Assembly: GCF_002023715.1 (NCBI RefSeq)
Contig: NZ_MAHX01000003.1
Span: 1-43,419, forward strand
Reading direction: 5' to 3'
DNA from: Elizabethkingia occulta
GTDB lineage: Bacteria > Bacteroidota > Bacteroidia > Flavobacteriales > Weeksellaceae
Length of the DNA stretch: 43,419 nt
The notes below the pieces were generated by a model that saw only the letters and a program-made list of their open reading frames with translations, ran no database searches and was not told the DNA's origin. Position 1 is the first letter of the stretch. Each line of letters opens with the position of its first letter. Made by a program: the position numbers and the translations under genes. Shown piece by piece: positions 15,654 through 25,064 of this stretch.

Positions 15654-18227
15654 ATGAATACAGAAGGAGAAAAGCTAATTCCTATCAACATTGTTGATGA
15701 AATGAAATCCTCTTACATCGATTATTCGATGTCGGTTATCGTATCCAGAGCGTTACCGGATGTAAGAGATGGTCTGAAACCTGTACACAGAAGAGTACTT
15801 TACGGTATGTACGGTTTAGGCGTTTTTTCTAACAGAAAATACTTAAAGTCTGCCAGAATTGTTGGAGATGTATTAGGTAAGTACCACCCGCATGGTGATA
15901 GCTCGGTTTACGATGCTATGGTGCGTATGGCACAGCCATGGTCTCTGCGCTATCCATTGGTAGACGGACAGGGTAACTACGGTTCCATGGACGGTGATCC
16001 GCCTGCAGCAATGCGTTATACTGAAGCAAGACTTAAAAAGATTTCGGATGAGATACTTTCTGATCTTGATAAGGAAACAGTTGACTTTCAGAATAACTTT
16101 GATGACTCTTTACAGGAGCCAAAGGTGCTTCCTACAAGAGTACCAGCTCTTTTAGTGAATGGTACTTCCGGTATTGCGGTAGGTATGGCTACCAATATGG
16201 CACCACACAATCTTACAGAATCTATAAACGCAATCTGCGCTTATATTGATAATAACGAAATAACGATAGATGATCTGATGCAGCATATTATTGCACCAGA
16301 CTTCCCAACCGGAGGTATTATCTATGGTTATGATGGTGTAAGAGATGCTTTCCATACAGGAAGAGGAAGAATTGTTCTTCGTGCTAAAGTAAGCTTTGAA
16401 CAAATCGGTAACCGTGATGCAATTATTGTATCCGAAATTCCGTATCAGGTAAACAAAGCTGAAATGATTGCCAGAACCGCAGAATTGGTGAAAGAAGAGA
16501 AAATTCCGGGAATCTATGAGATTCGTGATGAATCCGACAGAAAAGGTCTTCGTATTGTATACGAACTGAAAATGGATGCAATCCCGAATGTTGTACTAAA
16601 CCTTCTTTACAAATATACCTCGCTTCAGACTTCTTTCAGCGTTAATAATATTGCATTGGTGGCAGGCCGTCCGCAACAGCTTAACCTGAAGGAGATTATT
16701 CACCATTTCGTAGAGCACCGTCATGAGGTAATTATACGCAGAACGGAGTACGAATTGAAGAAAGCAAAAGAAAGAGCGCACATCCTTGAAGGTTTCATGA
16801 AGGTTATCGGAACTCAGGATGCTTTAGATAAAGCTATTTCAATCATCCGTCATTCTGCAAATCCTCAGGAAGCAAAAACAGGTTTAATTGAAGAGTTTGA
16901 ACTCTCTGATATTCAGGCGCAAGCGATACTTGATTTAAGGTTGGCAAGACTAACCGGTATGGAGCTGGATAAGATCCGTGAAGAATATGAAGAGATTATG
17001 AACTTAATCAAGCGTTTGGAAGACATTCTTGCAACTCCGGCTTTACAATATGAGATCATTAAAAATGAATTAATCGAGATCAGAGATAAATACGGTGACG
17101 AAAGAAGAACAGAGATCGACTATGCTGGGGGAGAAATGAATATTGAAGACTTCATCCCGAATGAGCAAGTTGTTCTTACTATTTCTCATGCTGGCTATAT
17201 TAAGAGAACGCCTGTAAACGAATATAAAGTTCAGTCCAGAGGAGGTGTTGGTAATCGTGGTGCAACTACCAGAGATGCTGACTTCCTTGAATATATTGTA
17301 GCAGCTACAAACCACCAGTATATGTTATTCTTTACTGAAAAAGGTAAATGTTACTGGTTAAGAGTATTCGAAATTCCGGAAGGATCTAAAACAGCTAAGG
17401 GAAGAGCAATTCAGAACCTTATCAATATAGAACCGGATGATAAGATTAAAGCTTATCTAAGAACGGATGATCTTAAAAATACTGAGTATGTAGAGAAGAT
17501 GAGTGTTGTGATGATTACTAAAAACGGAACCATCAAGAAAACTTCATTAGAAGCATATTCCAGACCTCGTGTAAATGGTATTAATGCCATTGAAATCCGT
17601 GAAGACGATCAATTACTAGGAGCAAGATTAACTGACGGGACATCCGAAATTATGATTGCTACTAAGAATGGTAAGTGTATTCGTTTCCCTGAAGAAAAAG
17701 TAAGATCAGTAGGTCGTACTTCTATTGGTGTGAAAGGTATTACTATGGAAGACAGTGATGAAGTAATCGGAATGATCGCTATTAGTGATAAAGAAAACGA
17801 AACTGTATTGGTTGTTTCTGAAAACGGATATGGTAAGCGTACAGCTGTAGAAGACTACAGAATCACTAACAGAGGTGGCAAAGGTGTTATTACATTAAAT
17901 ATTACTGATAAGACAGGACAATTAATTGCAATAAATAACGTTACTAATGAACATGACCTTATGATTATTAACAAATCCGGGGTTGCTATTAGAATGAGCG
18001 TTGAAGAAATGCGTGTAATGGGTAGAAATACTCAGGGGGTTCGTCTGATCAACCTTAAAGGTAATGATGCAATCGCTGCGATTGCTAAAATCGAAGTAGA
18101 TAAATCTGTGGAGGACGAAGAAGAATTGGAAGAAGGTGATGAAAGCGCTGTAATCCCGAATACTTCTGATGATGCCACTACCGGAGAATTATTTAAGGAA
18201 GACGGAACAGAAAATATTGAAGAATAA
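15654..18227 (+). CDS. gyrA: DNA gyrase subunit A
   Basis: This 857-residue type IIA topoisomerase subunit breaks and rejoins DNA during negative supercoiling, in an A2B2 complex with GyrB. The catalytic tyrosine is Y122 in [10 protein letters not shown], the same number as in E. coli. The quinolone-determining region has the sensitive-type residues S83 and D87 in [12 protein letters not shown]. The C-terminal beta-pinwheel carries a GyrA-box variant, NRGGKG, within about residues 735-745, and the protein ends in an acidic tail ([11 protein letters not shown]). Domain order is complete. It precedes an exported TPR protein by 18 bases with no terminator between, so they probably share a transcript. 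Confidence 0.98.
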   Translation: MNTEGEKLIPINIVDEMKSSYIDYSMSVIVSRALPDVRDGLKPVHRRVLYGMYGLGVFSNRKYLKSARIVGDVLGKYHPHGDSSVYDAMVRMAQPWSLRYPLVDGQGNYGSMDGDPPAAMRYTEARLKKISDEILSDLDKETVDFQNNFDDSLQEPKVLPTRVPALLVNGTSGIAVGMATNMAPHNLTESINAICAYIDNNEITIDDLMQHIIAPDFPTGGIIYGYDGVRDAFHTGRGRIVLRAKVSFEQIGNRDAIIVSEIPYQVNKAEMIARTAELVKEEKIPGIYEIRDESDRKGLRIVYELKMDAIPNVVLNLLYKYTSLQTSFSVNNIALVAGRPQQLNLKEIIHHFVEHRHEVIIRRTEYELKKAKERAHILEGFMKVIGTQDALDKAISIIRHSANPQEAKTGLIEEFELSDIQAQAILDLRLARLTGMELDKIREEYEEIMNLIKRLEDILATPALQYEIIKNELIEIRDKYGDERRTEIDYAGGEMNIEDFIPNEQVVLTISHAGYIKRTPVNEYKVQSRGGVGNRGATTRDADFLEYIVAATNHQYMLFFTEKGKCYWLRVFEIPEGSKTAKGRAIQNLINIEPDDKIKAYLRTDDLKNTEYVEKMSVVMITKNGTIKKTSLEAYSRPRVNGINAIEIREDDQLLGARLTDGTSEIMIATKNGKCIRFPEEKVRSVGRTSIGVKGITMEDSDEVIGMIAISDKENETVLVVSENGYGKRTAVEDYRITNRGGKGVITLNITDKTGQLIAINNVTNEHDLMIINKSGVAIRMSVEEMRVMGRNTQGVRLINLKGNDAIAAIAKIEVDKSVEDEEELEEGDESAVIPNTSDDATTGELFKEDGTENIEE

Positions 18228-18245
18228 AAGTTTAATAATAGAAAT

Positions 18246-19613
18246 ATGAAAAAAATCCTTTTGAGTGCAGCATTAGTATCAGTTTCACTGGCTTTTGCAC
18301 AGAAAAAAGAAATTCAGAACGCTGTAAAAGCAGCAGACGGAGGTAATGCTGCTGAAGCTTTGTCTCAGATTTCGGCTGCAGATAGTGCTTTACAGGGAAA
18401 AATGTATTTGTTGGAGCCTTCTGTACAAGAGCAATACTATTATGCAAAAGGTATAGCTTTAATAAAGTCTGGCAAAACATCTGAAGGGGCAGCAGTTTTA
18501 GCTAAAATTTCTGATCTTAAGACAAATAAAATATTTGCTGGTAAAGACAACAATAAAAATAAAGTTTATTTCGTAGGTAAAGCAGAAGCTGATAAAGACG
18601 GAGCTGGACTACAATTGAAAGAAGAAACTTATTCTCCTACATTAGCAGGAAATGTTGGTGCAGCTGTTAACCCTTTATTACAAAAAGTAAGTGGTGAAGC
18701 CCAGAAAGAATATGATGCTAAAAACTATGCGGTCGCAGCTGAAAAATTCCTTCAGGTAAACGACCTTTTAAAGGCAGCTGGTCAGCCTGATGATATTTAC
18801 AAATATTATGCAGCAATCAGCTATGCTTTAGGAAACAAAAAATCAGAATCTATTGCTCTTTATCAAGATCTTATCAATTCTGGATATACAGGTATCAAAA
18901 CAACTTATTCGGCACTTAACAAGAAAACTAACCAGAGAGAAAACCTGGATAAGTCTTCTTTTGAATTAGTGAAAAAATCTCCTGATTATGCAGATTTTAA
19001 AACTGAAACATCTAAAAGTGTAGAAGAAGAATTATATGAAACTGCAGTTGCTTTAATGTTGGATGACAACAAGAACAGCGAAGCTGTAGCTCTTATTGAG
19101 AAAGGTCTTGCTAAGTTCCCGAATAATGCAAAGATGAATGATCTTAAATTATCTGCTTATTCAAGAACAGGTGATAGCTCTAAGCTTGAACAAACAATTA
19201 AAGAAGCGGTAGCTAAGAACCCGGGCGATAAATTAAACTGGTCTAATCTTGGCGTTATCCAGTCCAACAATCCTGCAACTGTTGCTGATGCTGAAGCTTC
19301 ATTTAAAAAAGCTTTAGAAATTGATCCTAACTATGTGCCTGCATTACAAGGATTAGTATTCAACCTTTACTTAAACGGTAAAGCTGATGCTAAAATTGTA
19401 GACGCTTACAATGTTGCGAGAAAAGCTGGTAAAATTGATGAAGCTAACAAAATCATTGCTGAAAGAAAAGTAAGATTCACAAAAGCTTTACCATACTTGG
19501 AGAAGCTAAATACTTTAACGCCTAACGAAGCGGATGTTGTAGATACTCTTAGAACTGTTTATAACAGCTTAGGAAAGCAAGATAAAGCCAAAGAACTAAA
19601 AGGTGGTAAATAA
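18246..19613 (+). CDS. Exported tetratricopeptide-repeat protein
   Basis: This 455-residue protein has a signal peptide (MKKILLSAALVSVSLAFAQ) and a low-complexity, alanine- and lysine-rich body built of helical pairs. TPR-like units are clearest near residues 150-210 (YDAKNYAVAAEKFLQVND) and 275-380 (AVALIEKGLAKFP; ADAEASFKKALEIDPNYVPA). Such proteins act as scaffolds in the periplasm, and nothing points to a specific partner. The gene starts 18 bases after gyrA and ends at a strong terminator (19636-19665). Placement behind gyrA is probably coincidental to function but suggests constitutive expression. Confidence 0.88.
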   Translation: MKKILLSAALVSVSLAFAQKKEIQNAVKAADGGNAAEALSQISAADSALQGKMYLLEPSVQEQYYYAKGIALIKSGKTSEGAAVLAKISDLKTNKIFAGKDNNKNKVYFVGKAEADKDGAGLQLKEETYSPTLAGNVGAAVNPLLQKVSGEAQKEYDAKNYAVAAEKFLQVNDLLKAAGQPDDIYKYYAAISYALGNKKSESIALYQDLINSGYTGIKTTYSALNKKTNQRENLDKSSFELVKKSPDYADFKTETSKSVEEELYETAVALMLDDNKNSEAVALIEKGLAKFPNNAKMNDLKLSAYSRTGDSSKLEQTIKEAVAKNPGDKLNWSNLGVIQSNNPATVADAEASFKKALEIDPNYVPALQGLVFNLYLNGKADAKIVDAYNVARKAGKIDEANKIIAERKVRFTKALPYLEKLNTLTPNEADVVDTLRTVYNSLGKQDKAKELKGGK

Positions 19614-19635
19614 CCAATTTTTTGAGCTATAAAAT

Positions 19636-19665
19636 AAAAAAAACTCCCTTTTGGGAGTTTTTTTT
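19636..19665. terminator. Bidirectional terminator after the TPR gene
   Basis: An 11-bp stem, AAAAAACTCCC/GGGAGTTTTTT, with a TTTT loop lies 22 bases after the stop. The T-run continues beyond the stem on the plus strand. Confidence 0.9.
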
Positions 19666-19676
19666 ATTTTGATAAA

Positions 19677-19724
19677 AACCTTGTCAAGGTTAATACGATA
19701 TTGAATATGAACCTTGACAAGGTT
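19677..19724. repeat. Paired AACCTTGTCAAGGTT palindromes
   Basis: Two 15-base units, 19677-19691 and 19710-19724, are exact reverse complements of each other, and each is itself an odd palindrome around a central T or A. They are separated by 18 AT-rich bases. The pair sits between the TPR terminator and the dtxR stop, so it can fold either as one 15-bp hairpin or as two small ones. Degenerate relatives occur at 65-94 and 39815-39846. Confidence 0.8.
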
Positions 19725-19747
19725 CATTTAAAAATAGTGAATATTTT

Positions 19748-20401
19748 TTACTGCTTTTTCACCAGTATTTTTTCCAGAACAACCTGGCTGAAGCTTTCTT
19801 CCTGATCATCGTATTTTACACGCTTACTACCATCGAAAGGTTCATTTTCCAAAATTGTGATAGAGGTACCCAAAGGCAATTTTTTGTTATTCAGGAATCG
19901 TAAAAAATCATCCGAAGAAGCTGTTAGTCCTACAAATTCTACAGATTCACCAATTTTACATTCACTAAGTTTGAAATAATTGTTTTTAATGATATTTCCT
20001 TCCTTATCCGGAATAGGAGAGCCATGAGGATCTGTTTTTGGAAAGTTCAGAATTTCATCAATCTTATCGAAGAAAACAGGTGATTGTATATGTTCTATTT
20101 CTTCTGCAATATCGTGTACTTCTTCCCACCCGAACCCCATCTTTTCTACCAGAAACATTTCTGTAAGACGATGCTTTCTTACAATTAAAGCAGCTTTCCG
20201 CCTTCCTTTCTCCGTGAGAATAAGAGGTTTGTAGCTTTCGTAGATGACCCAGCCTTCCGTTGAAAATTTCTTCATCATACTATTTACACTGGGCATACGT
20301 ATCCCCAGATTGTCGCTAAGGTCTTTTACCGATATTTCATTTTCGCTGTTGGCTAAATGGAATAGGGCTTTCAAGTAATTTTCTTTAGTCAGAGAATTCA
20401 T
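19748..20401 (-). CDS. DtxR/MntR-family metal-dependent repressor
   Basis: This 217-residue regulator has a winged HTH (residues 1-65, SVKDLSDNLGIRMPSVNSMM), a metal-binding dimerisation domain (70-140) and an SH3-like FeoA-type C-terminal domain (150-215). The ligand set H77, E81, H96, E100, E103 and H104 lines up with the DtxR metal sites. A glutamate (E100) replaces the cysteine of DtxR, which is usual in manganese-responsive MntR proteins. Positions 8 and 11 (N, K) differ from B. subtilis MntR. It probably represses metal uptake genes, none of which are adjacent. The promoter ends only four bases before the ATG, suggesting a leaderless transcript. Confidence 0.92.
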   Translation of the reverse strand: MNSLTKENYLKALFHLANSENEISVKDLSDNLGIRMPSVNSMMKKFSTEGWVIYESYKPLILTEKGRRKAALIVRKHRLTEMFLVEKMGFGWEEVHDIAEEIEHIQSPVFFDKIDEILNFPKTDPHGSPIPDKEGNIIKNNYFKLSECKIGESVEFVGLTASSDDFLRFLNNKKLPLGTSITILENEPFDGSKRVKYDDQEESFSQVVLEKILVKKQ

Positions 20402-20405
20402 ACCC

Positions 20406-20436
20406 CAAATTTAAACCAAAAAAATAATTAGACCAA
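20406..20436 (-). promoter_or_regulatory. Promoter of the dtxR-type gene, probably leaderless
   Basis: On the minus strand a TTG (complement of 20434-20436), 20 bases of spacer and TAAATTTG (20413 to 20406) form a consensus Bacteroidota promoter. The ATG begins four bases after the -7 element, which is about where transcription should start. Confidence 0.65.
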
Positions 20437-20543
20437 TTCTGCCGGCTGCAGACTTTGCTTTAATCTATTTTTAAGCAGTGTTAATTATGTAACAATTTTC
20501 CGTGTATTATAAAAAATGGTATAATATTTATTTATTCGTGAAG

Positions 20544-20551
20544 TATCTTTG
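20544..20551 (+). promoter_or_regulatory. Promoter -7 element of the GH18-CE4-GT2 gene
   Basis: TATCTTTG is an exact TAnnTTTG match ending 20 bases before the ATG at 20572. No clear -33 TTG is present. Confidence 0.55.
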
Positions 20552-20571
20552 TAACACTACTTATTAATTAA

Positions 20572-23500
20572 ATGCAAATTTTTCAGACCAACAGTCCTAC
20601 ACGATGGAAACGGTTCAAATGGGCTTCCCGTATTCTCGTGTTTATCTTAGTCCTTTCAGGGATTATATTGTTTATCGCTTTTAGAAAAGCCTTCATCCCT
20701 AGCATTCCGAATCTGAATACTTCTGGTAAGATCTCTCAGGATGTACTTCTGAGTAAAACAACAGCGAATGAAAGCAAAAGCATTCGTAAATATCAGGGAT
20801 TCAGAGAATATATTAAAAAGCACCAGAAAAAAGGACTAAAAGTTCATAATTCTAAACTAAAAGCAGCAACCATAAATTATAATATGGCTGCGCCTATTCG
20901 TGCTGCTTATTATGTTGCATGGGATGCACAGTCTTATTTTTCCCTCAGAAGAAGTATCAACAAGCTAAACATGATTATTCCGGAATGGTTTTTTATTCAT
21001 CCCGACGGAAAGCTTCAGTTGGATATAGACAAACGGGGATTTAACCTTATAAAGGCATCTAAAGTTAAGGTTTTACCGATGCTTTCGAATAATTATAAAG
21101 GTAATTTTGATCCGAGAGGAATTCATATTATTCTGACTGATCAGAAGAAACAGGATCAATTCATTAAAGATCTTTTGCATTATGTAAAAGTCAATGATTT
21201 TAGCGGTATCAATATAGACCTGGAGAATTTATCAGAACCTACGAATGAACCACTGATTAATTTTCAGAAAAATTTATATAACGCGTTTCATAAAGAAGGT
21301 TTATTGGTAACTCAGGATGTAATGCCATTCAACGAAGATTATAATTATGACCAGCTTAACCGCTACAATGATTATATTTTTCTGATGGCCTATGACGAGT
21401 TTAGTAATGATACCAAACCAGGCCCGGTTTCCAGTCAAAAATGGATAGAAGCTGCAGTAGATCAGGTGGCTAAAAATATTCCTTCCGAAAAAATTGTATT
21501 AGGACTGGCTGGCTACGGTTACGACTGGAAAGCCGGAGCTAAAGCAGCAACAGACGTTACTTATCAGGAAGCTTTGTCCACAGCACGGGAAACAAACTCA
21601 AAAGTTGTATTCGATAAGGATACTTACAACCTGCGTTATGATTATAAAGACCAGCAGGGGACTTTACACCATGTGGAATTTACCGATGCTGTAACCAATT
21701 TCAATACACTAAGATTTGCTGCCGAGTATGGACTTGGAGGAACAGCTTTGTGGAGATTGGGAAGTGAAGATAACAGATTGTGGAGTTTTTATAAGAAAGA
21801 TGTCAGCAAAAAAGGAATGCAGGATTTCGATTTTAACAAACTTCAACATGTTGCCAGCAGCTCCGATGTAGATTATATGGGGGAAGGAGAAATTCTGGAT
21901 GTGGCTTCCCGTCCGGATACAGGACTTATAAGACCAGTTGTAGATAAAGAGCATATGCTGATCACAGATGAGGAATATGTGAAGCTGCCATCTATGTTTG
22001 TAGTGAAAAAATGGGGTAAACCGAAAGATAATGAAAAGGTAATGGTTCTTACTTTCGATGATGGTCCAGATCCAGAATATACACCGAAGATTTTGGATAT
22101 CCTGTCTAAATATAAGATTCCGGCAACATTTTTTATATTGGGTATTCAGGCGGAACAGAATATTCCTTTGGTAAAACGTATTTATCGTGAAGGACATGAA
22201 ATAGGCAACCATACTTTCACACACCCGAATATGGCGGAAGTAAGCCCGCAACGGAGTAAAATGGAAATGGATGCCACCCGTTTGCTGATAGAAAGTATTA
22301 CCGGGCATAGTACAATTTTGTTCCGGGCTCCTTTCAATGCAGATAGTGAACCCGAAACATTACAGGAAATAATTCCTGTGGCAGACAGCAGAGAGCGAAA
22401 TTATCTTACTGTAGGGGAAAGTATAGACCCGGAAGACTGGCAGGCAGGCGAAATAAAAGGCTTCAATGCAGATACTATTGTGAACAGAGTAATCAGAAGT
22501 CAGGGGAATGGTAATATTATTTTGTTACATGATGCCGGTGGCCCAAGAGAAGCTACAATACAGGCTTTGCCAAGAATAATAGAATATTTTCAGAAAAAAG
22601 GTTATAAGTTTACTACAGTAGCCAACCTTCTAGGGATGAAGAAAGATCAGGTAATGCCACCAGTGCCAAAAACTAAAGGGTATTATATTTTCCAGGTTAC
22701 AAGTGCTATTGCTATTGGTGGATATTATTTGGGATACCTTTTCTTTGCCATGTTTATTGTTTTTATGGTGTTGGGTGCACTTCGCTTTATATGGCTGATG
22801 GTATATTCTTACAGATCATACCAAAAGGAAAAGCATCAGGTTAAAATTGCATTAACCGAATTTCCGCAGGTCGATATTATTGTACCGGCATATAATGAGG
22901 AAGTCAATATTGTAAAATCACTTAAAAACTTATTGAAATGTGATTATCCTAATTTCCATATTATTTTTATAGATGACGGAAGTAAGGATGAAACCTTCAA
23001 TAAAGCATTTGAAGCCTTTAACGGGCATGCCAATATCACTTTATTGAGTAAAACAAACGGAGGTAAAGCTTCTGCACTTAACTATGGTATCGACCGTTCG
23101 ACATCGGACTATGTAGTATGTATAGATGCAGATACCCAGCTTATGCCTAATGCAGTACGTCTGATGATGGAAAACATGTACCGTAATGCCGATAAAAATG
23201 TAGGCGCTGTTGCGGGTAATGTAAAAGTTGGAAACGAGATCAATCTGATTACTCAATGGCAATCTACGGAATATATAGGCAGTCAGAATTTTGACAGAAG
23301 AGCATTCGAAGCTTTCAATGCAATTACTGTAGTCCCGGGGGCAATAGGATTGTTCAAGAAACAAGCAATTGAAGAAGTTGGTGGATTCAGTACTGATACA
23401 CTAGCTGAAGATTGTGATCTTACTATAAAGATTTTGCGTAAAGGATATTTCGTAAGTAATGAAACGGAAGCTATTGCCTATACTGAAGCTCCTGAAAAAC

Positions 23501-23952
23501 TGAAACAGTTTATGAAACAGCGTTTCCGTTGGACATTCGGGGTATTACAAACCTTCTGGAAGAATAAAGATGCTTTCTTTAATCCGAAGTTTAAAGGCTT
23601 AGGAATGATAGCTTTACCGGATATGTTAGTCTTCAAATATATTATACCTTTCTTTTCTCCTTTGGCAGATCTGTTGATGGTGATAGGATTGTTCACAGGA
23701 AGTGCAGAAAAAATAGGGATTTATTACTTATTATTCCTTATTATTGATGCCCTGGCTCTGGGCTTTGCCCTTGTTATGGAGAAAGCAAGCTTTATGAAGA
23801 TTATATGGCTAATTCCACAGCGTATTATTTATCGTTGGTTAATGCTTATTGTATTATTCAAATCACTGAGAAAAGCACTGAAAGGAGAGCTGCAAAGCTG
23901 GGGAGTATTGAAGAGAACAGGAAACGTAAAAGATATAACTGAAACGGTATAA
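20572..23952 (+). CDS. Three-module GH18 - polysaccharide deacetylase - GT2 glycosyltransferase membrane protein
   Basis: This 1126-residue protein fuses three enzymes of polysaccharide metabolism. After a TM helix (about 19-40) comes a GH18-like domain (about 105-405) with the catalytic motif SGINIDLEN, D216 and E218. A NodB/CE4 deacetylase (about 485-690) has FDDGPDPEYT from F495, the metal histidines H547 and H551 in GNHTFTHP, RAPF and LLHD. Two TM helices (about 705-745) lead to a GT2 synthase (765-1010) with D801-D802-G803, DADT, E946-D947 and the processive Q983-R-F-R-W987. Further TM helices close the chain. The combination resembles PgaB plus PgaC on one chain, so synthesis, deacetylation and trimming of a beta-linked GlcNAc polymer is inferred. 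Topology should place the hydrolases outside and the GT2 domain inside. Confidence 0.93.
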   Translation: MQIFQTNSPTRWKRFKWASRILVFILVLSGIILFIAFRKAFIPSIPNLNTSGKISQDVLLSKTTANESKSIRKYQGFREYIKKHQKKGLKVHNSKLKAATINYNMAAPIRAAYYVAWDAQSYFSLRRSINKLNMIIPEWFFIHPDGKLQLDIDKRGFNLIKASKVKVLPMLSNNYKGNFDPRGIHIILTDQKKQDQFIKDLLHYVKVNDFSGINIDLENLSEPTNEPLINFQKNLYNAFHKEGLLVTQDVMPFNEDYNYDQLNRYNDYIFLMAYDEFSNDTKPGPVSSQKWIEAAVDQVAKNIPSEKIVLGLAGYGYDWKAGAKAATDVTYQEALSTARETNSKVVFDKDTYNLRYDYKDQQGTLHHVEFTDAVTNFNTLRFAAEYGLGGTALWRLGSEDNRLWSFYKKDVSKKGMQDFDFNKLQHVASSSDVDYMGEGEILDVASRPDTGLIRPVVDKEHMLITDEEYVKLPSMFVVKKWGKPKDNEKVMVLTFDDGPDPEYTPKILDILSKYKIPATFFILGIQAEQNIPLVKRIYREGHEIGNHTFTHPNMAEVSPQRSKMEMDATRLLIESITGHSTILFRAPFNADSEPETLQEIIPVADSRERNYLTVGESIDPEDWQAGEIKGFNADTIVNRVIRSQGNGNIILLHDAGGPREATIQALPRIIEYFQKKGYKFTTVANLLGMKKDQVMPPVPKTKGYYIFQVTSAIAIGGYYLGYLFFAMFIVFMVLGALRFIWLMVYSYRSYQKEKHQVKIALTEFPQVDIIVPAYNEEVNIVKSLKNLLKCDYPNFHIIFIDDGSKDETFNKAFEAFNGHANITLLSKTNGGKASALNYGIDRSTSDYVVCIDADTQLMPNAVRLMMENMYRNADKNVGAVAGNVKVGNEINLITQWQSTEYIGSQNFDRRAFEAFNAITVVPGAIGLFKKQAIEEVGGFSTDTLAEDCDLTIKILRKGYFVSNETEAIAYTEAPEKLKQFMKQRFRWTFGVLQTFWKNKDAFFNPKFKGLGMIALPDMLVFKYIIPFFSPLADLLMVIGLFTGSAEKIGIYYLLFLIIDALALGFALVMEKASFMKIIWLIPQRIIYRWLMLIVLFKSLRKALKGELQSWGVLKRTGNVKDITETV

Positions 23953-23958
23953 ATGATA

Positions 23959-24993
23959 ATGAATAGGTTTAGTTTTAAAAATGATTATGCAGAAGGATGT
24001 CATGCAAATATTCTGAAGGCATTGGTTGAGACGAATAGAGAACAACAAATTGGTTATGGTGGCGATCAGTATTCTGCCATGGCAAAAGATATGATTAAAG
24101 AAAGGTTTAATAGTCCGGAAGCAGATATTTATTTTGTTTCCGGAGGTACACAGGCAAACCTTCTTACGATTTCTTCAATGCTACGGCCACATCAGTCTGT
24201 TATCTCTGCAGAGTCCGGACATATATTTACCAACGAAGCAGGAGCTATAGAGGCTACGGGACACAAAGTTCATGCAGCAAGATCCGAAGATGGGAAACTT
24301 TCTCCGGAGGCCTGTAGAGAAGTTCTGGATACGGTAACCAATCAGCCACATGTTGTAAAGCCTAAAATGTTATATATTTCGAATACAACAGAATTAGGAA
24401 CACATTATACTCTTGAAGAACTGGAAGCTTTGTCTGGATTTTGTAAAGAGAATAACCTATACTTATTTGTAGACGGAGCTCGTCTTGGTCATGCACTGAC
24501 TGTAGTAGATACTGATGTAACTCCGGAAGATATAGCACGTTTGGCAGATGTATTTTATCTGGGTGGAACCAAAAACGGAGCATTGATAGGAGAGGCTATT
24601 GTTATTGCTAATCCGGAATTAAAGGAAGATTTTGGGTTTCATGTAAAGCAAAAAGGAGCTTTATTGGCCAAAGGAAGACTGATTGGTATTCAGTTTATGG
24701 AACTGATGAAAGATAATCTTTATTTTGATCTTGCAAAATCCGCGAATCAGAAAGCAATGAAAATAAAAGCGGCATTTGAAGCCTGTCATTGTAGTTTTCT
24801 TACAGATTCTTATAGCAATCAGCTATTTCCGATTATTCCAAATTCCTGGATTGAAAAGCTTGCTGAAGAATTTGATTTTTATGTCTGGAAGAAAATAGAT
24901 GAAGAAAAATCAGCAATAAGGCTCATTACTTCATGGGCAACACCGGAAGCAGAAGTTGACAGCTTTATAGCATCATTAAAGCGTTTAGCATAA
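23959..24993 (+). CDS. Low-specificity L-threonine aldolase (PLP, beta-eliminating lyase family)
   Basis: A roughly 344-residue fold-type I PLP enzyme that should split threonine or allo-threonine into glycine and acetaldehyde. Family landmarks are a GGDQYSAMAKDM opening region, FVSGGTQANLLTI for the phosphate, DGARLGHALT, and the Schiff-base lysine in LGGTKNGALIGEA. The ATG at 23953 abuts the stop of the preceding gene directly. The ATG at 23959 (MNRFSF) fits family starts better and is used here. Co-transcription with the polysaccharide protein is likely, although no shared pathway is obvious beyond amino-acid supply. The 3' end runs into a hairpin that ends the opposite gene. Confidence 0.9.
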   Translation: MNRFSFKNDYAEGCHANILKALVETNREQQIGYGGDQYSAMAKDMIKERFNSPEADIYFVSGGTQANLLTISSMLRPHQSVISAESGHIFTNEAGAIEATGHKVHAARSEDGKLSPEACREVLDTVTNQPHVVKPKMLYISNTTELGTHYTLEELEALSGFCKENNLYLFVDGARLGHALTVVDTDVTPEDIARLADVFYLGGTKNGALIGEAIVIANPELKEDFGFHVKQKGALLAKGRLIGIQFMELMKDNLYFDLAKSANQKAMKIKAAFEACHCSFLTDSYSNQLFPIIPNSWIEKLAEEFDFYVWKKIDEEKSAIRLITSWATPEAEVDSFIASLKRLA

Positions 24994-25023
24994 AAAAATG
25001 GCCTCAAGATATTGAGGCCATTT
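24992..25023 (-). terminator. Terminator of the LEA-like gene (hairpin shared with the aldolase gene)
   Basis: A perfect 12-bp stem, AAATGGCCTCAA/TTGAGGCCATTT, with a 4-nt loop is followed on the minus strand by a run of Ts. On the plus strand only three Ts follow, so it is better suited to the minus gene at 25065-25403. It begins within the aldolase stop codon. Confidence 0.8.
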
Positions 25024-25064
25024 CTCCGTAAAATTATAATTAAAAATGATTGGCAGTTTAGGGC

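Noticed and set aside
21709-22308. 199-codon minus-strand reading frame inside the GH18-CE4-GT2 gene
   Set aside because: It lies wholly antisense to intact catalytic domains, is rich in Cys, His, Phe and Ile as expected for a shadow of AT-rich code, and has no promoter or family motif.
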